A DNA stretch of 64,000 bases from Neocallimastix lanati (nom. inval.) (GCA_016946835.1 JACVTC010000089.1:692501-756500); one strand, 5' to 3'. Positions 14,917 to 26,269 are shown, counted from the first letter of the stretch. Program-made: numbers and translations. The notes: generated by a model not told the origin, from the sequence alone.

Positions 14917-14954
<38 letters not shown>

Positions 14955-15143
14955 GTGGAAAGAGATACCGACATTATTAATTTAAAAAAATATATATATA
15001 TAAAGGAATGGAATGTTTTTTTTTTGTTTTTAAAAAGAATCAAAAATCATTTCTAAGGGATAATTAAAAAAAAAAAAAAAGGAATGAGATGTTTTTTGTT
15101 TTAAAAATTTTAAAAAAAAAATCAAAAATCATTTCTAAGGGAT

Positions 15144-15181
<38 letters not shown>

Positions 15182-15239
15182 AATGAGATGTTTTTTGTTT
15201 TAAAAATTTTAAAAAGAATCAAAAATCATTTCTAAGGGA

Positions 15240-15271
<32 letters not shown>

Positions 15272-15404
15272 CGCCATTCTTCTTGCAATCTACTGGCTCC
15301 TCTTTTAAAGATATTATACCTAGGGCTATAGTACTCAACAAGGAATTGCTATTTTCCGACCGGTATAAGTGTGGCGCAAAACTAACCAAGACATATCAAA
15401 ACTG

Positions 15405-15443
<39 letters not shown>

Positions 15444-15450
15444 TATATCA
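13080..15450 (+). pseudogene. Decayed non-LTR retrotransposon (LINE), 3' half
   Basis: Broken reverse-transcriptase coding sequence. At 13120-13260 a frame resembles the SKARA...VRQGCP-SPxxFxxF block of LINE RT. At 13330-13460 it resembles DDxVFxAPSxxxLxKxLxxVHxW, followed by MTFGIxKC at 13457-13490 and YLxIPFxxxF at 13595-13630. Each block lines up with the better-preserved relic at 48340-49440, so both belong to one family. There are many stops, frameshifts and A-tracts of 15-40 nt inside former coding sequence. Beyond 13900 recognisable fragments become sparse, and the right boundary near 15450 is a guess based on composition (higher GC until there). It is non-functional. Confidence 0.7.
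15003..15272. repeat. Triplicated block of about 90-110 bp ending in A-tracts
   Basis: Three tandem copies of a segment containing ggaatg(a)gatgttttttgtt, then tcaaaaatcatttctaaggg, each finishing in an A run of 15-35 nt. The copies differ mainly in A-tract length. They lie inside the LINE-relic neighbourhood and may be a tandem duplication of its 3' region. Confidence 0.75.
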
Positions 15451-15894
15451 TCTTGGAGGTGTGAGGGGTTCGTTTGCTTATGAACTTTTTTTTTTTTTCC
15501 TTGAATTTATTTATACATTTTTTATTTTTTTTTAATATTACTTTTTTATATTCACGTTACTATTTTAAATATTATTATGTTCAAATTGGAAAAATAATAT
15601 TTATTTTATTTTATTATTATTATTATTATTAACTTTTATTCATTTATTCAATTCTTAACAATATGAATAAAATTTTCATTTTTTATTTTTTTACTCGCTA
15701 CTTTTCATACAATAGAATTAACTATTTCTATCCTAATTATTGATATTTCTTTACTATTTAAATATAATAGTATTATAATTTGGTTAAATTAAGCATCTAA
15801 TCAATAGTCCATTTTTTTTTTTTTTTTTGTGGTAGTTAACACTACAAACATAATATAAATATATACACATTAATAAATTTATACAAATATGAAC

Positions 15895-15930
<36 letters not shown>

Positions 15931-16626
15931 AATTATTCAAAGATTTAAAGATAAAATATAAATTGATATAATAATACGTCTATTAACACAATTTACACAT
16001 TTTTTATTTTTATTTTTATTTTTATTTTTTTATTTTTATTTTTTTATTTTTTATTTTATTTTATTTTATTATTTTTTTTTTCATATCATCATGCTTATTT
16101 CATCACTATATATTTCTATCTAATTTGGATTTTAAACGTAAAGTTATGTATAATTCCTTTTGGTTCAAAGAATAATTAATTCTTTTAATGCAATTAATAT
16201 GCATTTACATCTATTAGTTAGTATAAATGTATAAGAAAAAAAAATTAATATTATTTATTAAAATAAAATAATTAAAATAATATCAATAGTAAAAGTAGTA
16301 TAAAATAGTTATATAGTATTAATAAAATAAAATATTAATAGTATTATAAAATAGTTAAAGTATTAAATAAAATAAAATAGAATGATAATAAAATACGTAT
16401 TTATCTAAAACATATTTATATAAACACTTGTAATATTTTAATCATTTTATACATATCAATATAGTTTCCTTAATATGGTAATAAAATTATATACTAAATT
16501 AATGCATAGATTTTTTTTCCCATTTATTACTCAATATAAGGTTAAAATTATTTCAGATTAGTACATTTTATATAAAAGTTGAAAATTATTAATATTCTAA
16601 TGCATATATATATATTATGAAGTAGT

Positions 16627-16675
<49 letters not shown>

Positions 16676-16702
16676 TTTAACAATAATCATAATAAATAAT
16701 AT

Positions 16703-16759
<57 letters not shown>

Positions 16760-16786
16760 TTTAACAATAATCATAATAAATAATAT

Positions 16787-16827
<41 letters not shown>

Positions 16828-16828
16828 T
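16627..16828. repeat. AAT array with higher-order unit
   Basis: Long (AAT)n blocks separated by two near-identical spacers (tatttaacaataatcataataaataatatttaa), so the array has a second-level period of about 75-80 bp. The complementary trinucleotide encodes poly-Asn in the neighbouring cyclin 2 gene. Confidence 0.8.
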
Positions 16829-16907
16829 TTTTTTTTTTTTTTTTTACAGCCGCAATTATTGCGAACTTTAATCTTTATTCAATTATTATTTACATAAATA
16901 TTTTTTA

Positions 16908-16944
<37 letters not shown>

Positions 16945-17232
16945 ACAGAATTAATAAAAAAATAAATATTATTTGTCCAAACTAGAACATAATAATATTT
17001 TAAATAATAATATGAAATATAAAAAAAAAAGTTAATATTCAAAAATAAAGTGAATAAATAAATTCGGAAAAAAAGTTCATATGCAACGAATAATACTAAT
17101 AATGATAATGATTTAACATTTTATTAATTTTTAAAGTAAATTTTTATTTTTTTTTTTTTTTTAAATTTTTTTTTTTTTTTTTTTTTAATATAAAAATTAT
17201 TTAACCTTAGTTATTTTTTGATTATTGATATG

Positions 17233-17263
17233 AAACAAATACGTTAACTCAACGTATTTGTTT
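17233..17263. repeat. Perfect 13-bp hairpin
   Basis: aaacaaatacgtt, 5-nt loop aactc, then the exact reverse complement. It stands out because it contains two ACGT-type cores in surroundings almost devoid of CG. No function is assigned. Confidence 0.75.
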
Positions 17264-17458
17264 ATTTGTAAATTATTCCCTAATATAATAGACTTAAATA
17301 TTTATATATTTTCTCTGGAGTATTGATATATTTTTTTTTTTTTTTTTTTTTCAACCATTAAAAGTCAATAATTTTAATAATAAAATGCATGTTAATACAA
17401 TTCTATTTAATTAATAGTTTTATGTTAACACATACAAAAGTTAATATTATAATAAGTA

Positions 17459-17493
<35 letters not shown>

Positions 17494-18637
17494 GATGAAA
17501 TAATAGTTTAGGAAATGTTTCCTATCTTATATATTTTAAATATTAAGAAAAGAAGATTGTCTAATTTGTTTATTATAGGAAATAAATTAAGTGCTAAATA
17601 AATATATATATATAAAACTAAAAGATATAAAAATAATTTTTTCTACATAACTAGTATTATTATTAATAATTCATGATTTAAACTTCATTTACTATTTTCC
17701 ATAAATAAAAACTATTTTTCATTTACTACATATTATAAAATTCTTCTATACATTTATTATTTCTAGTATATATATTTTTAATATGATTTTAAAATATAAA
17801 TATTAATTAAAAAATGATTCTATACTTAAAGTTAACAACCTATATAACATAGACTATATATATATATTATATTTTCAAAAAAATTTTTTTAATTTTCATA
17901 TAATTTTAAAGGAAAACATTTGAATAAAAGTTCTAATTTTTTTTTTTTTTTTTTTTAATTATATTATACTTTAATAATATATATATATATTTTCAAATAC
18001 ATTATATTTTAATAATAATTTTTTTTTTTTTTTTTAAAAAAAAAAATAAATAAATAAATAAAATAAAATAAAATAAAAAAAAAATTTAAATAATATATAT
18101 ATTATATATATTTATATTTTATATTTATTTTAAAATAATAATCTAATTTTTTTTTTTATTAAAAAAAAATTAAACTAATATACGGTATTGTGAAAATAGT
18201 TCTAAAATATTTTCACCTATTATATTTATTATATTTATTTTTATTTTATTAAAAAAAAAAAAAATTATTACTTCAGTTTTTTAAAAAAAAAATATATATA
18301 TATATATATTATATAAATTTACTATAATTATTTTATATATAAATATAAAATTTTATCTTTTTTTTTTTTTTTTTTTTAATATATATATATATTTATTATA
18401 TATTTATTAATAAATTTTTTATTAACAAAATTTAATATTAATTAAAAGTTTAAATATTACATTTGAAAAATTGATATAATATTTCATTATTTTATATGCT
18501 ATTATATATATATATATATTTATACAAATATAAATAGGATTATTTCATTCTTTTTTAATATTTTACAATAAAAAAATAAAAAAAGGAAACGTTTAATCAT
18601 TGATAAATAAAATTAATTATAAATATATATATATGCA

Positions 18638-18672
<35 letters not shown>

Positions 18673-18693
18673 AATAATAAACAAAATTAAAGT

Positions 18694-19734
18694 TTAGAGT
18701 GATGGAAAAACTGGTGGTTTGAAATTAAGATTTTTTTCTTGATATAATTGAATTATTTCACTAAAATCAATAAATGAATTCTCTTGATTAAAAAGAGTGG
18801 TATCAATATTATAATCATAATGAGCATAATTTTTTTCTAATGTTGAATAGGAATATAAAAATTCGTTTGGTATATTATAGGAGGTATGTAGCATTTTGTT
18901 TTGTAGTAGTATTTGATCTTCTGAAAAATTACAGTTATTACTGTTATAATTTTCCATCGAATAGAATGAATTATATGTGAGAGGATACTGACTTGAATCA
19001 TTTTCTTCACAATATAATTGATAATTTTTAGAAAGTGGAGAAATGGGACTACGGTAGAGGGAAATGGTTGAATACGGAGAATAATAATTTTCAATAGAAA
19101 AAGCTCTTGTGGGTATTGATAGTAAATATGGATTATTTTGGTAGGTAATTGAATTAATATTCCTTGACTTTTCTTTATTAAATGTAACGGGTATATTATA
19201 AACTGGAAAAGTGTCTGTAACGACGTCTCGTGTTGAATAAGGTGATGGAAGATTATAACTATTATTGCAGGTATAATTATTCAAGGGAATAAATTGATAT
19301 TCATTAGTGCTATTGGTGTCATTAGTATTATTGTTGTCATTATTGTTACTGTTTATATCTTGGTTATTCATAAAAGATTGTGAAGGCACAGTTATACAAC
19401 TTTGTAAGGAACATTTCTTACTTGCACAGGAATCTCTACTGGATTCTAATAGTAATTTATAATTAGTTATCCATTCTTTCCATTCCTGCCATTCTGTATC
19501 AGAAAAGTAAAGTTTATAATCGATAGTCATTAGAAATTCCCTTTCTAACTCAGAAATACTACTGATGCTTCTTTTAGTTAATTTTTGCCATGCAGCATTA
19601 CTATAGGGATTATCATCCAAATATTTAGAAGCACAAATCATAGCAGCAAGAATTAAATCTTTTTGGGTATTAATCATTTTTTGTTTTGGACGAGAAGGGT
19701 CATGAATTAAATTATTATTATTATTATTATTATA

Positions 19735-19770
<36 letters not shown>

Positions 19771-20694
19771 GTTATTGTTATTGTTATTGTTATTGTTATT
19801 ATTATTATTGTTATTGTTATTGTTGTTATTATTATTATTTAATTTTTTATTATCATCTTTTTTTAAAGATGAATTAGATTGCTGTTTTTGAATTTTTAAT
19901 AATAAATTTTTACTAAAATCTATTTTAGTATCAATTTTTAAATTATTTAATTTTTTCTTGCATTTATGAAGATATAAAGACTTATTTGTCTTATTTCCTG
20001 AAATATTAAGTTTCATTTGGGAAAATTTCTTACAAGCTGTTTTACATTTAAAATATTCTTGATTTCTAAGTATGTTATTATTTACAGTCTTTTCTCCAAC
20101 TTCTTTAATTCTTGCTTTAATACTTAAATACCTATGAACGAATAATAGTGAAACGTATACAAATATTTCGTCTAATATGGTGTAGGCAAGAATAATTGCT
20201 ACAAAATGTTCTAATGATCTATTTTCATGGTTTTTAGAGTCTAAATCATTAGCTATTGCTTTATTTAATAAACTTCCATCTTTATCGTAAAAATTATCAT
20301 TTTCATCCTTTAATATATTAACATTAAATGTTCTTAAAAAGAAACATACTAAATTGGTATTTCTTATAATTTCTTTCATATCTTTCTTCTTATTATTAAC
20401 AGTAGAACCAACAAAATTTTCAGTGACTAATTCTTTTTTCACATTTTGGTTATTTTCTGTTCCTGTTTTAGGTTTTGATTGGTATAGAGATGATTCAAAC
20501 ACCGATTTTTTAGAATGGTAACAATTATTTATAGCTTTAATATTCATCATACTTTGTATCTCTTTTTTTTCAGAGGGGTATTTAGAGCATGAGAATATTT
20601 TTTTCTTTGATACTATTTGATTATTTAAATTTACATTGTTATCTGATGTAAATGGTGATACAAAAGGAGAACATATTAAAGAATTAGAAATCAT
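18694..20694 (-). CDS. PHO80/PCL-type cyclin, copy 2
   Basis: 666-residue ORF, paralogue of the cyclin at 10187-11866 and convergent with it. The first cyclin block (about residues 110-200) contains NLVCFFLRTFNV, SLEHFVAIILAYT and FVYVSLLFVHRYLSIKARI. The second (about 345-415) contains TQKDLILAAMICASKYLDDN, then SNAAW, ELEREFLMTIDYKLYFSDTE and WKEW. This matches PHO80/PCL cyclins, so a PHO85-type CDK partner is inferred. The insert between the blocks is longer than in copy 1 and holds a poly-Asn run encoded by AAT/AAC (about 19711-19845). The tail is rich in Tyr, Asn and Ser and ends with FIDFSEIIQLYQEKNLNFK, related to the copy 1 terminus. The start is the first Met (Met-Ile-Ser, as in copy 1), preceded by an A/T-rich leader on the minus strand. 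Single exon. Confidence 0.85.
19711..19845. repeat. AAT/AAC coding microsatellite (poly-Asn)
   Basis: On the minus strand this array encodes about 40 consecutive asparagines, with one Tyr, inside the insert that splits the cyclin box of copy 2. It mixes AAT and AAC codons in blocks. The paralogue has a short Gln run at the corresponding insert instead, so the expansion is specific to this copy. Confidence 0.85.
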
Positions 20695-20720
20695 AATAAA
20701 TTTTATTATTATTTAATATA

Positions 20721-20752
<32 letters not shown>

Positions 20753-20794
20753 GAAATAAATAAAAAGTATATTAAATTAATGTAAAAAAAAAAA

Positions 20795-20831
<37 letters not shown>

Positions 20832-20982
20832 AACAAAAAATAAAAAACAATTAGATACAATTATACTGGTGAAATTAAAAATATTTCAGTTGGTATCTCA
20901 TATAAATTTTAATAATCCTGAAATGTAATATATTTAGAGGAACTTTTCAATTTTTTTAAAGAAAAATCGCTTCTATTTATTC

Positions 20983-21013
<31 letters not shown>

Positions 21014-21580
21014 AGATTATATTAAAATGAAAAATGAAATCATATTTTTAATTAAGTGTAGTACTGGTAAATTTAAACTTTTTTATTAATTTTTTATTAT
21101 TTTTATTAAATTATGAAAAAAGTTACAAAACCTTAAATTAATTTATAATTTAATTAGATTTAGATATTAAATGAAAAAAAAAAAAAAAAAAAATTACAAA
21201 ACCTTAAATTAATTTATAATTTAATTAGATTTAGATATTACAAATATATATATAAAAACCAAAAAAAAAAAAAGAAAAAGAAAAAAAAACATTATATATT
21301 TATCATATAGTAAATAGATTAAAAATATATTAATAAATATTTTTAAATATGAATATTTTGTAAATAATAGAAATTAAAATAATAAAATTTAAATTGATAA
21401 ATAAATAAATAAATAAATAAATAAAATAAGACCAAAGTAAAAAAAAAAAAAAAAAAAAAAAATGAAAAGGAAAATCAGTTTATCCCTTTCATTTTTATTT
21501 TCATATATAAAATTTGTTATAATCTTATTTTTTATAATTGTTATTTTCAATATTTATTATAAATAAGAATTATTCATAAA
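20695..21580. other. Intergenic DNA upstream of cyclin 2
   Basis: This is the 5' side of the minus-strand cyclin, so a promoter must lie here, but no element could be recognised in the AT background. It includes a 47-bp perfect direct duplication (separate entry) and several A-tracts. Confidence 0.5.
21123..21240. repeat. 47-bp direct duplication
   Basis: Positions 21123-21169 and 21194-21240 are identical (ttacaaaaccttaaattaat ... gatttagatatta), separated by an A-tract. This is a local tandem duplication in non-coding DNA. Confidence 0.85.
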
Positions 21581-21735
21581 ATTTTAGTATTGCATTTCGG
21601 AACATGGCTTTATATGACATATGGCGTATTTGAATAAATTGTTTATGTAAATATGGCTTAAATTAGATTAAATAAATAAATATTTAATAATTTAATATTT
21701 TTGTTTAAACTATGATAAAATATTTAAATATGGAG

Positions 21736-22098
21736 ATCGTAAAATTTCGCAATGGTGCATTTCGAAATGTGGCATATAAATAATTAAACCATACATTTTT
21801 AAGATATATACAATCATAAATATATATATAAATAATTATTGTAAATGAAATAATAATTTCAATTAAATATTATTAAATTACTATTTCCAAAGAAATAATA
21901 ATATATTCTATTAAAAAAGAATTATAAAAAATTATTTTTATAATTGAATATTAATAAATTATATATATATAAAAAGAATATTTATTATATATTAAATTAT
22001 TATTTATTTAATTATTATTTATTTAATTATTAAAAAACAAGCCACATATAAAATATGTCACGTCACATTGCGAAATCCACGATTGCGAAACGCACTAG
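21736..22098. mobile_element. MITE-like element with TTTCGCAAT / GCATTTCG inverted ends
   Basis: The left end has tttcgcaatggtg followed by catttcgaaatgtggc. The reverse complement of the right end (22050-22098) has tttcgcaatcgtg followed by gatttcgcaatgtga. The ends are therefore imperfect terminal inverted repeats of about 30 bp around about 300 bp of AT-rich DNA. No coding capacity. The same word tgcatttcg recurs at 21591, 26091, 26243 (inverted) and 62799, which suggests a dispersed family. Exact termini and target duplications could not be fixed. Confidence 0.5.
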
Positions 22099-22099
22099 A

Positions 22100-22675
22100 T
22101 TATTTAAATATTAAATTTTTAAAATATATTTTAATATTTTTTGTTAAAATAATATTTAATAATATTTAATTTTAAAGATATAAAAAAAATATATCTATAT
22201 TTTTTATTTATAATAATCTGTTCTTTTCCTTTATTTGCTTCACTTTTTTCAATTTTTTGTACTTTTTTATTATTTATTTTTTAAATTTAATTTTTTTATA
22301 TATATTTTTTATTTATTTATTTATTTATCTATTATTTATTTATTTCATTTTTTTTAATGGAAAAAAAAAATAAAGTGTTCATGAGAAAATTTTATGTTTA
22401 AAATTTTAAAAAAAAATAAAAATAAAAATAACCCCATTATATTTATTTCTTGTTTTAATTATTTATTTATTTATTTACTTATTAATAATTATTTTAAAAA
22501 AAAAAAAATAAAAATGATTTAAATTATGAATTAAATTTTTATTTTTAAGTCACGCTCAGAAATGCAACACATTTAAATTTTATCATTTCAGAAATATGGT
22601 TGAATTTAACCTTATTTTATTATACTATATTACAATCATTTCAATTTTTATTTTATAATAATAAATATATGTATA

Positions 22676-22706
<31 letters not shown>

Positions 22707-23640
22707 CATTTATATTCCATATATATATATACTTTATGGTTATTAAAATTAAAGGTTTTATTGTATAATTAAGACAGTTTTAAGCTTTTAATTATACCAT
22801 ATTTTTATTAAAATTAAATTTTCATACATTAAAACTTTAATATATTAAATTTTTTTTTTTTTTTTATAATTGTAATATCTGGATATCTGATAATAATTAA
22901 AATATATATATATATAGAAATAGGGTTTTAATCAATGATTTAAAACTAAACTTATAATCATTCTTGAATATATAAATATATAACAATATGAACAAACACC
23001 TTTTATATATTTCTCTTATATTTATTTATTAAATTATTTTTATAATAAATGGTTTTCATATTTAAAAAATAATAAACAAAGATATTCATTTTTAATAATA
23101 ATAGTAATTTCAAATTAATAATTCTGTTAAAGTTCATTTAAAAAAGAATAAAAACATACTAATAAAAATAAATAAAACTATAATATACATATATATTTTT
23201 TTTAGAATTAAACCTTTTGATATATAATCTAAATCGATTTTATTTTTTATATATTAATTTGATCAATTTAATTAAATAAATAATTGTATTTTTAATTAAA
23301 TTGATCAAATTAATATATTTTAAATATAATTAAAAGGATTATTGATTAAATTAATTGCCGTTAGGATAACATGAACCATTTAATAAAGTTTAATATTAAT
23401 TATAACAATTAAGAGTATATTTTATATAAAAGTATTAAAATGAATATATGTATAATTTATATATTGTATAGCTATAATATATTATAGCTAGACCGTATAA
23501 ATATATAATTAAGTGTGCTAATGCGATATAAATATAGTTTAATTGTTTATTAGTATGTATAATACCATGCAATAGTATATATATAAGATATTCATCATTA
23601 ATATTATTAATGATTAATTTATAAAATAAAATAAAAAAAA
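22100..23640. other. Non-coding AT-rich DNA with perfect hairpins
   Basis: No gene seen. It contains a perfect 28-bp-arm hairpin at 23249-23318 and a 22-bp palindrome at 23469-23490. A partial relative of the tgcatttcg motif (cagaaatgcaacac) occurs near 22558. Confidence 0.55.
23249..23318. repeat. Perfect inverted repeat, 28-bp arms, 14-nt loop
   Basis: Left arm 23249-23276 (core attaatttgatcaatttaat) is exactly reverse-complementary to 23291-23318. The arms carry a central TGATCA, so they are not simple AT repeats. Confidence 0.85.
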
Positions 23641-23659
23641 AAAAAAAAAGATTAAGAAT

Positions 23660-24196
23660 CTCAGTGACTCAAAATTGATTGGCAAAATTTCACCTTTTAA
23701 ATTTAACATTAAAGTTTTAACAAGACAATTTAAAATGGACGACTTTGATATTAAAAATAAAGAAAAAAAAAAAAAAAAAAAAAAAAGAAGCTACTTCAAG
23801 CTAAGATAAAGAAGAATATTAACTACTTTTTGTGCTAACTAACGCCAGTTGAAAAACAAAAAATTAATGAAAGAAAAGCAAGTATTTTTTCAAACGCCAT
23901 TGTTACCAAAACTCTTTTAAGAGGAATAGAAAACTATTCTATTAGGGTATCAGATATAGAAAATGTCCTAGATATTTGTTGTTTAGACGATTATATATAT
24001 GAAGATATAATTAAAAAAAGGTCAAATTAATAAACATTCCAATAGATGATAGACCAAAATATAAAAGAGTTAGGAGTAGCACTCGTTTCGTATATAAAAG
24101 GCAATAAAATTATTCTTTATAATGATCTTTGTATTCCAGTATTTAAAAGAAATCTTCTCTCTACTGATTGTCTTAGTCAATTAGGGGTTAGAATAT
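23660..24196 (+). pseudogene. Ty1/copia gag-protease region relic
   Basis: One frame runs from KLIGKISPFKFNIKVLTRQF (similar in style to the start of copia Gag) through an A-tract to CLDDYIYEDIIKK. Another resumes as KELGVALVSYIKGNKIILYN, then DLCIPVFKRNLLSTDCLSQL. The last block matches the copia protease-to-integrase linker, whose typical form is VLYVPxxKRNLLSxxxL. Stops and frameshifts separate the parts, so it is dead. No LTRs were found. It is on the opposite strand to the pol relic at 60.5-62.3 kb and is a separate insertion. Confidence 0.55.
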
Positions 24197-25143
24197 ATTA
24201 TTAATAAATATAAATTTATATTAATAATAAACAATAAAACACATTATATAAAATAAATAATATTATTTTGTAATAACATAAACAATTAAATATAAAAATA
24301 AGACAATATAAAAATAATTTATCATATATTAATCATGAACAATGAAATACATTTATATTTCTTTTATTTTCTTATTTGTTTATAAAAGTAATATATCTTA
24401 TATTAATTAAAAATAAAAAATATTTTTGAAATATTATTAATATGTATTAATAATAATAATAATAATAATAATAAAAAGATAAATTAAAAAAAAATAAAAA
24501 GAAAAAAAAAAAAAAAAAAAAAAGAATATAAATTACAAATATTAATTATATTACTAATTATTTGATTTATTAATAAATCGAAAGTATTATATTTTCAATT
24601 ATATCTTGAATCATTAAAAAAAAAAAAAGTAATAAATAGTAATTAAATAATTGGAACATACATTTATAAAAATATAAATATAAAAATATAAGAAACAAAA
24701 TTAATACTATTAATTAAATATTAATGGGTTTAAAATCATAGCATTTTTGCACATATTTGATATAAAAACCATATTGTTGATATATATCTAAATTTGGAAG
24801 GCTTAATCAATAGTAATTTTTGTGCTTCCAATTATTATCTTTTTATATAAAATTATAAATCAAAATCCTATAGATAACTCTATGCTAAATGTTTTTCAAG
24901 TAGTAACAACTGGAACTATTAGTATTTTATTATTAACTATTATTTCAATTGATATTATAAAAAAACAAATTATTAATTGTTACTTATTAGATATAAGTTA
25001 TAGACAGTTATAAGATGTTTTCAATTTTGAAATTATATATATTTTTTTTATTTAATTCTATTATTTTTTTTTTCTGATATATTACATGATAAAGTCATTC
25101 TTTGTTAAAAACTAAATAAAAATATTAAATAATTATCTTGTAC

Positions 25144-25175
<32 letters not shown>

Positions 25176-25680
25176 CAACTTATCATTAACAATAAGATAA
25201 TGTTTTCAAACTAAAATATATATATATATATATATAGATATATAAATCAATTTCTCATAATAATTATCATTATAATTATTATTAATAGAATTAGTATAAT
25301 ATAATTTGTGATTCTTTTATATAATGTTGAATAAAATTATTAAATCTTAATTATTAATATCATTTTCTTTCCAATATTATATAATAATTTATTTCTATTG
25401 TTTAAGTTTTGTTTATTGTTTGCTTGTAAATTATATTATTTTTTAATTCTTAATATCATTTTTAAATTATATTAAAATATATATTTACCAAAAAAAAAAA
25501 TATTAAAGTAAATAATCTTTTTTCATTGTTTTTCAAATAATAAGTGTTTATATACATCATTTCTTGTTCAAATATTATATTATTAGGTTTATGGTTAAGT
25601 TTTAATAATAAATTTTACTAATATTTTAAAATTTATAAATATATTTAAATATTAAATATTATATATTACAGATTAAATAC
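24197..25680. other. Non-coding AT-rich DNA
   Basis: No credible gene. The 63-residue plus-strand frame at 24822-25013 is short, without homologous features, and overlaps a repeat related to the 34.6-kb foldback. Microsatellites are present near 24455 and 25221. Confidence 0.5.
24755..24830. repeat. Dispersed copy of the foldback arm sequence
   Basis: aaaaaccatattgttgatat and the following atatctaaatttggaaggct correspond, with a few changes, to the right inner arm of the foldback at 34655-34705 (same order: aaaaaccatattgttgatat, then atattttaaatctggagcct). A short hairpin (aatttggaagg with cttccaatt) follows. This shows the 34-kb sequence is a repeat family. Confidence 0.6.
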
Positions 25681-26085
25681 CAATGTTAAAATATGTTCTT
25701 GGTTCAATCCCTCCCTATGACTATTTCCGGTTTTCCTCACAAGAGATTTTTATGAAATATGGCATTTAGAGTTACAAGTATGTATTTCCCCCATTTATAT
25801 ATTATTCTAAAATCTCCTAAGTAATATAGACAAGATACTATCCTAACTGTGGGTCTGAGAGGGTTGCACAAATACTGTCATATTCAATATATTTACGAGG
25901 AAATTCCTAGCATATGAATATATATCATGTGCTCATATAGATATATTCTTCTAAAGTAATGTAAATATATTCTACTAAATTATAGTCTTTCTGAATTATA
26001 TGCAATTGAGCTAGTACTTAGGAGTGGGGTATTTAGCCAAGATGCATGTCTCCAATTTTTTTGAAAGCATGTGGAGTATTAAAAA
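25681..26085. other. GC-enriched unassigned patch
   Basis: About 400 bp with noticeably more G and C than its flanks (for example ggttcaatccctccctatga and gtgggtctgagagggttgca) but no long frame and no recognised RNA gene. The B-box-like word does not sit in a tRNA fold that I can complete. It adjoins the MITE-like element at 26089 and may be part of a larger decayed repeat. Confidence 0.4.
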
Positions 26086-26088
26086 AAT

Positions 26089-26253
26089 GTTGCATTTCGC
26101 CAAGTTGAGTATTGATATAAATGAATGAATGAATAAATAAATAAAAATAAATATTAATATTGAATAAAATCAAGTTTAAAAAAATTATTTTGAATTTTTA
26201 TTTATTTATTTATTTATTCATTTATATCAATAACCCACTTGTCGAAATGCAAC
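26089..26253. mobile_element. Small foldback/MITE-like element
   Basis: The left arm begins gttgcatttcgccaagt and continues to attgatataaatgaatgaat; the right arm read in reverse complement begins gttgcatttcgacaagt and continues to attgatataaatgaataaat. The arms are about 57 bp with a few mismatches around a loop of about 50 bp. It ends directly next to the dispersed repeat that starts at 26270. No coding sequence. Confidence 0.7.
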
Positions 26254-26269
26254 TCTTCACTAGTACGTA

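Larger units (their letters stand above)
15460..18693. other. Intergenic AT-rich spacer downstream of cyclin 2
   Basis: AT-rich DNA with homopolymers. No coding frame is credible. It contains an (AAT)n array at 16627-16828 interrupted by repeated atttaacaataatcataataa words, and a perfect 13-bp hairpin at 17233-17263. Nothing else could be assigned. Confidence 0.6.

Noticed and set aside
19686-19877. Plus-strand Tyr/Cys repeat ORF
   Set aside because: Antisense shadow of the poly-Asn tract in the minus-strand cyclin.
24822-25013. 63-residue plus-strand ORF with hydrophobic segments
   Set aside because: Short, overlaps a dispersed repeat, no neighbouring exon extends it, composition typical of AT-rich noise.
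25700-25735. tRNA-like T-arm word ggttcaatccctccc
   Set aside because: No matching acceptor stem, D-arm or anticodon arm could be placed around it.
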